A DNA stretch of 26,195 nucleotides from Acephala macrosclerotiorum (lineage: Eukaryota; Ascomycota; Leotiomycetes; Helotiales; Mollisiaceae), in contig MU119698.1 in the NCBI GenBank assembly GCA_014904845.1, positions 1-26,195 of the forward strand, written 5' to 3'. Made by a program: the position numbers and the translations under genes. How positions within the stretch are numbered: the stretch's first letter is position 1; every line of letters begins with the position of its first letter. A model generated the notes under the pieces. It saw nothing but the letters and a program-made list of their open reading frames with translations, had not been told where the DNA came from and did not search any database. Positions 19,464 to 26,195 of the stretch are shown piece by piece.

Positions 19464-19622
19464 AGAGGAAGAGGAAGAGGAAGAGGAAGAGGGGAAGGGG
19501 GAGAATAATGGGAGGAGGAGGAGGAGGAGGAGGAGGAGGAGGAGGAGGAGGAGGAGGAGGAAGTAGAAGGGGAGGAGGAAGAGGAGGAGGAAGTAGAAGG
19601 GGAGGAGGATGAGAGGAGGAAC
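19462..19622. repeat. Polypurine microsatellite (GAAGAG/GGA)
   Basis: About 160 bp of almost pure purine on the plus strand: a GAAGAG run, then about 17 uninterrupted AGG/GGA triplets (about 19510-19562), then mixed GGA/GAA. It starts at the stop codon of the C2H2 gene and so lies in its 3' untranslated region. It could form a triplex or R-loop. It creates low-complexity open frames on both strands that should not be called genes. Confidence 0.95.
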
Positions 19623-20037
19623 AAAAGTAGGAATACTTGGTAGATGTTGACCATTCTGTCTTGAAGCGATGTAGTAGACCTCGAAGGGAAGTGTTTACAC
19701 GTTTGCCTCATTCTCTTTTGCTTCCTTTCCTGCGGCTGGTTCGGTACTACCTTCGTATGGGCTTTCAACCTGCGAGCGCGAAATCGCAACTGCGCTGTAC
19801 GCTTACTTGAAGCTTCTCGTTCAAATATTTATCGCAAATATAATGTGTCAAGGACAGTCAAGATCTTTCTAACCCCGCATGCATTATTGATTTGGATAAA
19901 GCAAAGTTGAAAATTTTAGGGGCACAGTGAGATTACCATCCTGATGGGCTGATGGCGGCAATGACCGTCTAGCAGCTAGACGCACCAGGCATCCATTGAA
20001 GACTGCAAGTTGTCAATTTCCCGAGTTTTGACTGTGA
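19623..20037. other. Intergenic interval
   Basis: No credible gene. It contains the probable 3' end of the C2H2 transcript and sequence upstream of the JmjC remnant. No repeats were noticed. Confidence 0.4.
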
Positions 20038-20911
20038 CACCGCACTAAGATTCGATTGCATGTACGGAACAATTGCGAGCGCATATATGAAGCAAGACTG
20101 GAAGGATTTTCATTGCATCCTGTCGTCAGGAAGAAGGGCTATTTCAAGCTCACGGCCCACGAATTACCACCACTGAAGGTCAAAATCGCTTCTCAAGGAT
20201 TCGTTCCTGTTACCCGGGAAGAAAGTCGAAAGATCAAATATCCTAAATATCCGTTGGCGGAAGACTAAAGGGGGCCCTGGTCGCATCAAGGTCTCAAATA
20301 CTGGAGAAAATAGCAAAAGATCCTCTATTAAGCCAGACATATGTCATTGGTCATCCCCTCTTTCGGGACGTCCGTCTCGATCCGGGGCGAGGGATATGGG
20401 ACACCAAATGCCGCAATTTTCCTGGCATCGAGACACCATTCACTCATCTATCATTCGGCATTACCTATTCTATTAATTTGCTACGTTCAGGTGCCCATTA
20501 AAGCTGGCTGATCATGGAGCCAGCATACGAGAAAAGGCTCGAGGCTTGCATGCGCGCACAATTCCCAGACGTGAAAGGATGCTCCCAAGCTGTCCGCCAC
20601 CTCATCACTCCCAGCCAACTCGACAAGTGGTGCATTCCATACTCCTTAGACTACTGCGTTTCTGGAGACGCCATTGTCACAGAACCAGGAGCATGCCATC
20701 AAGTCTTGAACCTGGGCGCCGACTACGCCATCGTTAAATCGTGCACACCCCTGGGTTATCCTAAAGACTCGAAATTGATTCCTATTCGGGTAAGCGGTGG
20801 TAATATGACAGGTGCGATCCATGCAAAGCCATTGACTCAAAGATGGCTGGTGAAGTAGCCATGGAGAACGTGCATCACGTCCTTCTGCAGACGGTGGCCA
20901 ATGATCTGTAA
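20038..20911 (+). pseudogene. Degenerate JmjC-domain gene
   Basis: Coding-like sequence spans three segments that need repair to be read together. The frame from 20038 stops at TAA 20266. It appears to continue past that stop and shift frame in an A-rich run near 20310, then runs to a TAA at 20499 and on from ATG 20514. The reading around 20433-20510 (PFTHLSFG, YSINLLRSG, SWLIMEPAYEKRLE) and after 20514 (WCIPYSLDYC, GDAIVTEPG, CHQVLNLG) matches the order of JmjC Fe(II)/2-oxoglutarate demethylase-type domains. The third metal-ligand His is at 20697-20699. The first ligand site reads His-Leu-Ser, so the acidic ligand is missing. From 20514 a spliced 114-residue product is possible (exons 20514-20789 and 20843-20911), lacking the first metal site. 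Probably inactive. Confidence 0.55.
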
Positions 20912-21130
20912 GGCTGCCGAAGCGGTAGCGGTAGCAGCACTCTTGTCTCCTTCTGTTTTCGCCCACGTCAAAGAAGCTGCATCTGAGTGCGCGGAACATG
21001 GCAATGTTCCCCGAAGCCCCTCATCACATCAATAATTGCAACCGCCCCCAGCCTTAAAGCCAAATACCATTCTCAACTGTCCTTCCATCCTGCTTTCGCA
21101 CCAACATCAACTCCTCCTTCAATTTCCATC
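20912..21130. promoter_or_regulatory. Upstream region of the 21131 gene
   Basis: Short intergenic stretch ending in a pyrimidine-rich leader (about 21060-21130, ccttcc, tcctccttc, tttccatc) directly before the ATG, as is usual for well-expressed ascomycete genes. No TATA element is obvious. Confidence 0.4.
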
Positions 21131-22513
21131 ATGAGTGGAATTCAGCCTCCGGCTCAGAACGGCCTCATCAATGTGAGCAAAGTCCATCAACAGGCTCAAA
21201 GTCACGGTAGCTTGGCCCAGAACCCTTCGACCCAAACACTCTCAACGATCAATGGGACAAAATTCGAGAGAAAGGATTATCTCGTCACGGTCACCAGCTC
21301 CGAAATCGCTTTCTCAGATCCTGAAGGCAGCAACAAGATAGGGTTGAGAGAGTTCTTCAGCAAACTGAACACGCCTGACCTTGAATTCTGGGGTGACAAA
21401 ATCGACGAGTTGATAGCCTTGTTGTTCAAGACTGGCGTTGCAAACTCCGACTGGAACCGCAGAATCGAAAGTCGTTCCCGGGGTTCAAGATTCATGGTTA
21501 CATGCGGGAATGCCTCGTACTCCTTGAGCAAAATCATCGTACAAGAAGAGAGCAACGCTGTTCAAGTCACTCTCGTGGTGACGTATGCAGCTTTGAAGTA
21601 TGCGGACGATGGCGCTGTTTCGACCGTTATCGAAATTCCGCAAGGGAAGTTCCGCATTGAGAATATCTTTGGCCGCTGGGTCGATCCCGATGGCAAAGAA
21701 GTCAAAGTCTGTGCTCCCTCGCAACGACTACCTTCACCGAATCTGCAGAAGCTCATCCACTCACAACTCCCGACAAAGGTCCAATTCTGCAAAAACGGCA
21801 TCGGGATCGTCTCTTTCACAAATTCTGTTCTACATCCCTTGGAACTAGCACACTTGGATGCCGTAGAAGCTTACTCAGGAAGTAAGTTCTATGTTTGAGA
21901 GTTGGAAGATGCGAAGCTAATAAACACAGACCGAAAAGTATACGTCCCGATCAGCATGATATCCCCACACAAAGTCGAATTTGAGCTTAGCCACAGGCAG
22001 CGATCTTTGGCAGACTTTCAAGAACGGTACGCTCATCATGTTATCGTGTATCCAGCAAGATTCGAGGAGGACATTACAAGGGGTGAGTGTTTACATGCAG
22101 TTCTTAAGCTCAATGATAACGTTTTGATAGTTTTTCAACACCACGCAAACAAGATGTTGATCCCTTTCTCCGAACTCTGGTCTGACGACGACTCCGATAC
22201 CCTGTCGGATTACACCAGCATACATTCGCCGGAAGGAGACTTGGCATATTCGTCTGAAGAAGATTTGGCATATTTGTCTGAAGAAAATTGGGCATATCCG
22301 TCTGAAGGAGATTTGGTCAAAACTGTGGAACATGCCAATCCACCAGAGCTTGACAACCGCGTCTTTGCAGTACTTGTAGTGCATCCTAGCAGAGCCAAGC
22401 ACCAGCAGGTTATTGCTCAACTCTGTCTACAGCACATCAAGGTCATTGTTTGCTCCGAGGACTTAGACACCTCCTGGCTTCCTGTCAAACATGTTGTATA
22501 CAGTGAGAAATGA
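21131..22513 (+). CDS. Two-exon uncharacterised protein, 444 residues
   Basis: The ATG at 21131 has good context (TCCATCATGAG). Exon 1 (21131-21881) and exon 2 (21930-22513) are joined across a 48-nt intron with GTAAGT, GCTAAT and CACAG. The first 45 residues are Gln/Ser/Asn-rich; residues 50-250 look globular (LREFFSKLNTPDLEFWGDKI, then SYSLSKIIVQEE). The second half has an acidic segment with three to four 8-residue repeats (EGDLAYSS, EEDLAYLS, EENWAYPS) and a folded C-terminus. A potential second intron of exactly 48 nt (22083-22130, GTGAGT to GATAG) is also open and in frame, so inclusion or removal both preserve the protein. No family is recognised. It converges with the RING-patatin gene. 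Confidence 0.7.
22229..22318 (+). repeat. 24-bp tandem coding repeats
   Basis: Three to four imperfect 24-bp units (ga[ga]ttggcatatt[ct]gtctgaag) inside exon 2 of the gene at 21131 encode an acidic 8-residue repeat. The period is a multiple of three. Confidence 0.8.
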
Positions 22514-22746
22514 TGCAAACTCTCGTTTCTCTTCGTATTTCCAGAATAGTCAAAAGTTCAGTGCTACATATGTATCTCGTCAAAGGAAACATGAAGGTGA
22601 CCGCGTCAAGCCGTTTTCGTTGATGCTTTGCCGAAGCTCTCAGAGGGTTTTCAGGACTCACAAGCCCATGCACTTTCTATCAATTCCGTTATTCCAAATC
22701 TTATTTTCTTTCAAATTATTACTACTGGTATGGACCTTTTCTCTTT

Positions 22747-25722
22747 TCATAAGTACAACTGATGTTTCAGACCAAGTCCAAAATACCTTCTCTGGTGATC
22801 CCTGTGCCCAAACACGCAATTCAAACCCTGATCTTCAAGAAGATCTTGAAGCTTGTATGGGCAATTACTAATACTCCTTCTTCTCGTTGTAAGTCCCCCA
22901 AGCATTACGTTGATATCGTCATTAAGCGGCAAGGTGAATTCGATGTACCTCGAAAACGCAATGCCTCTCATCGACTCGTCGTGTACGAGTCGATTGACAC
23001 AGGGGATGCTTTGATACCTGTAGTAGAAACGAGCACGAGTGCTGCGAAGTCGACCGAGTAGCACAAGGTATGCAGGTGATGATGGCGGCCATCTGCAGCA
23101 TATTTGTGCTTTACAGAATACCCCTATCGCATTGAATTGAGGAACACCAACCAATTCGAGATAGAATAGAGACGCCAGTAGTTTGTCAACTATCTGATTA
23201 GTCTCGTGATCATGGGAAAGCCTGAAGTCCACCACCCAGTGACGATCTTCTCCGGGCTTTTCGTAGGGTGGGACTTGAGTACCAAGACAGCATAAAATAT
23301 CAAGCTTTTTTCCCTTCCTTGACCAGATATAGTCTTGTTCGTCAATTAGTAATTTGGTCATCTCAGTATGTTCACCACCATTTCTACAACGATAGCCACG
23401 GAAAGCCTTCTGGCTAAAGTTTATCTAAGTTAGCAGTCTATAACTCTCGCGGAAAAGTTGTTATGTCTTACGAAGTAGCGGCGTGTGCACTCTCAGTGTT
23501 AGCAATACGCTCGAGACTCAGTTTCATCTCACTTACATATGCCAAAGAGTCTCTTCTTGTTTTTCGGTCCAGGACAGAACTGTGCCCTTGAGTGTTTGGG
23601 AGCCATTGTAGTTCGAAAGTGTGTATAACAAGGAATCCTTCTCTCTGATAACGGTTATTCCTATCTTCCTTCCCCCACAGTGACATTCGAATAGAGATTT
23701 TTGGGACGGGAAAATCTGTCTTAATGTTGTTCTGAATGCACGTTGAGGCTTGAAAGTCTGCTTGAATTGCGGAAGGGAAGCCAGGGAAGTTTTGAAGATA
23801 CTGTTCCATGTAGTGCTCCCTCTGGGCTCCTCAACGACTGTGGTGGCTTGGGAGAATCTTGATGCAGGAATCGGTGCTGAATATAGCTGGTACTCTTTCT
23901 CCATCAGCTCTGAGCTCATCGCGTAGTCATCCAGAGATGATGTGTCTTGACAAAACAAGCTCAAGACATGCAATGTACCTAATTTTGTTTAATACACTTC
24001 ACTACTTGGGGTGAAACTTACCCAAGCCGCTTCCAATTACGATATCAAAATGCTCACGAATCGAAATCGGCAGACCGAGCTTTTTTTCGATATCTTGAAG
24101 AATTTCAATGTCTTTAAAACTTTTCCCATCGATTATCAATCCCCTCACACCAGCCGTAGGCGGCTTGAGGGGAAGCAATATCTTGTTGGTGATCTTGCAT
24201 AGTGGGCAAGTGTCAATTCTGAACGTCCATGGATCTTCCAAGTCCGTACGGCCATGTATGGAAACGCAAGTATCGCAGAAGGAGTGTCCGCATGCCAGAA
24301 CATTTTCTGGCCGTCTTCCCAGGCACGACAGACATGTTTTTCTGCTAAACGTATTCTTCCAGATTGGAGCAAGTGAGAGTAGTAATCGTTTGTGAGCTAC
24401 TGCTGAGTCCTCGAACTCCTTAACCATCCTCGTATGCTGCTCACGAAACATGTCCTTGACTTTACTTTGGATCTCCAAAAGCATCCCGGGCCGATGCGGG
24501 TACATAACATGTAAATTATCGAGAATGTTACTATAAAGCTTCTCAAAAACCATACTGGGCTCAAATCCTGATCGGAGATTAGCTCACGGAGTCCATGTTA
24601 ATTCTTATCTAGTGACTTACGGTGCATTTGGGGGGGCGTGCTGTCCAGGCATAATGCTGAAGTTATTACAGGAACTGCGAACGTCATATGTTGCTCTGGT
24701 GGCACAAGCCGCAAGAAGTTAGAGAAATGATTTGAAAAGGTCGGTAATGGATTGAAGGTCCTTGAAGCTTCTACAAAGTCGAACGCTGTTTCGTTCGTCC
24801 TTGCAAAGTGTTTGCAAGCCAGGTTGAAAAATGCTTTGAAATGATGAGCTGAGAATGAAAGCTTGGCAGCTCTGCGGAGACTCTGTACATCCTCCGACTC
24901 TTGCATAAGTCTTCGATGCAACTTGTTGATATATGGATGAAAGCTAAGTATTTCTCCCGATGATCTGGGGAGGGGAAGAATGCGGATATCCCCAAACAAC
25001 TGGCCCACCAGGCTGTTGAAATCGGAAACGCTAAGATGAGTTTTCCCTGTTCGTATGAATCCCGATTTTCGTGCATCTACTTCTTGACGAACCTCGTTCA
25101 TAAAAGAAATCGTCGCCAATTTCTCATCGAAGGTTGCTGCAGCGTCTTTCCACCTTAGTAATACGAGAACCCTCGGATATGTTGGCGCAGGGAGAATGGG
25201 AGGCTGGCTAACTGTTACTAGCCACGATGCAAGAATTTGCGCAACTCCTCGAGTACCTCCAAAATCATCTGCAAACAAACATACAGTAGTACTGAAAGGG
25301 ATTAGAAGCTGGCGGTAAATAGCGTTTGCTATGGCGTTAGGATCGAGAAACTCTGAGATCGGTTGGAGCATCGTCGGCCATCGAATGGCATGCTGTTCGA
25401 CATGAGGAGGATGTGGGCGGCTTTTGCTAAAACATGAAAGTCTATGCAGCTCACAATCTGTAATGAGGACAGGAGACGGAGCTTCAACGCAGTTCGAGGC
25501 TAGTTGGAGATGAATTTTATCGTGGCCGTATTCAAACTTGATAGAAAAGAGGTCACGCATTAAACTAGTCTTGACTTCACCACCTATTAAAGTAATGAGT
25601 TGTGGTTCTTGAACATCGGGAAAGGCAAGCTCCTGTTGGATAATAGTAAATGCTTGATGGTGTTCTTGTAACAATGTTTCTCGCTCTCGAGTACAAATAT
25701 CAAGCCAAATTAAACTTGCCAT
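22747..25722 (-). CDS. RING-type zinc finger plus patatin-like protein, catalytic residues lost
   Basis: Five exons: 25722-24621, 24567-24022, 23978-23537, 23489-23472 and 23413-22747, 924 residues. All donors are GTAAG; intron 1 has GCTAATC and introns 3 and 4 have GCTAAC branch points. Residues 1-367 form a domain of unknown function. A C3HC4 RING-like finger lies at 446-491 (C-x2-C-x10-C-x-H-x2-C-x2-C-x18-C-x2-C). A patatin fold follows (AGVRGLIIDG, EHFDIVIGSGLG, and later KLDILCCLGTQ). In active patatins a Gly-rich oxyanion loop, GxSxG and DGG/DGA are needed. Here they read DGKSFKD (514-520), GSGLG with Gly in place of Ser (548) and NGG (714-716). This suggests a pseudo-phospholipase, perhaps a RING scaffold or ligase. 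The frame stays open 16 codons upstream of the ATG into the AT-rich block, so the 5' end may be incomplete. Confidence 0.8.
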
Positions 25723-25739
25723 ATTTGTTTTTATTAAAT

Positions 25740-25817
25740 TATCAAAATGATCTAAGGAGATAAGTAAGCTTTATATTATAAAATTTTAAACTATTTAAAT
25801 TTTTATATATTTTAAAA

Positions 25818-25851
<34 letters not shown>

Positions 25852-26153
25852 ATTATTTATTTTTTTATAAATTTTAAAATTTCGAAAATCGAAAAAAAAA
25901 TATTACTATTTTTATTTTTTATATATTTTAAAATTTCGAAAATCAAAAAAAAAAAAAAAAATATTATTATTATTATTTTTATTTTTTATAAATTTTAAAA
26001 TTTAAAAAATCAAAAAAAAAAAAAATTAATAATATTATTATTATTATTATTTTTATTTTTTATAAATTTTAGAATTTCGAAAATCGAAAAAATAATAATA
26101 ATATTATTTATATTTTTATTTTTTATAAATTTTAAAATTTCGAAAATCGAAAA

Positions 26154-26186
<33 letters not shown>

Positions 26187-26195
26187 TATAAATTT
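25740..26195. repeat. AT-rich minisatellite block
   Basis: A RIP-like block that runs off the window. It contains about five copies of a core, ttttataaattttaaaatt followed by tcgaaaatc(g/a)aa, with the core starting near 25866, 25916, 25984, 26058 and 26121. Intervals of 54-74 bp are separated by poly-A and ATT runs of variable length. The only surviving C/G are in the ttcgaaaatcgaa core. Confidence 0.75.

Noticed and set aside
19442..19789. Minus-strand Ser-rich frame and plus-strand Arg-rich frame at 19378-19566
   Set aside because: Both are translations of the polypurine microsatellite.
22491..22871. Extension of the 21131 gene by further exons to 22871, including a possible 44-nt intron GTATGG...TTTCAG
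   Set aside because: Joining from exon 2 needs non-canonical or out-of-frame splices, and the end would overlap the opposite-strand gene by 125 bp. The TGA at 22513 is simpler.
22762..23061. Plus-strand open frame of 99 codons with natural-looking composition
   Set aside because: It is antisense to the last exon of the RING-patatin gene, whose reading (FRLSHD, WSRKGKKLDILCCLGTQ, RYIEFTLPLNDD) fits the patatin C-terminal region; the plus frame is treated as a shadow.

Overview
The window looks like a filamentous ascomycete (Pezizomycotina). I infer a leotiomycete or relative from the style of the RING/patatin gene and the strongly AT-rich blocks, but no marker gene proves it. Genes have short introns (41-73 nt) with GTAAGT-type donors and CTAAC/CTGAC branch points. 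Zn2Cys6, C2H2 and JmjC proteins are present. AT-rich blocks at 1-3310, about 8480-9465 and 25740-26195 have the look of repeat-induced point mutation (RIP): almost no C or G remains, and surviving C is nearly always in CG.

Layout. 1-3310: AT-rich block with two tandem duplications. 3310-5000: short, broken coding remnants on both strands. 5145-5808: a two-exon gene whose 3' half weakly resembles an aegerolysin core. 5906-7990 (minus): a three-exon gene of unknown function with four 36-residue repeats. 8028-8202: a palindromic repeat. 8338-8465: a 128-bp MITE with TA target duplication. 8480-9465: AT-rich block. 9680-11010: remnants and small candidate genes. 11182-13391: a small secreted-protein candidate (minus) and an MFS transporter of the monocarboxylate-transporter type (plus). 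13604-14571 (minus): a seven-helix membrane protein. 14644-14771: second MITE copy, inverted. 14893-16811 (plus): five-exon unknown gene. 16901-17301 (minus): two-exon 114-residue protein. 18081-18490 (plus): Zn2Cys6/C2H2 gene whose 3' end runs into an antisense scrap of the seven-helix gene. 18531-18957 (minus) and 19074-19463 (plus): divergent pair, the latter a C2H2 protein with a 37-residue duplication. 20038-20911: degenerate JmjC gene. 21131-22513 (plus): two-exon unknown gene. 22747-25722 (minus): a five-exon RING-patatin gene in which the patatin catalytic residues appear to be lost. 25740-26195: AT-rich minisatellite.

This is an accessory, repeat-bordered region. I see no biosynthetic cluster and no shared pathway. 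The most interesting items are the RING-pseudopatatin protein, the MITE pair upstream of two genes, and the gene-fragment fusion at the Zn2Cys6 gene. Exon structures were worked out by eye from splice signals and frame and need transcript support.
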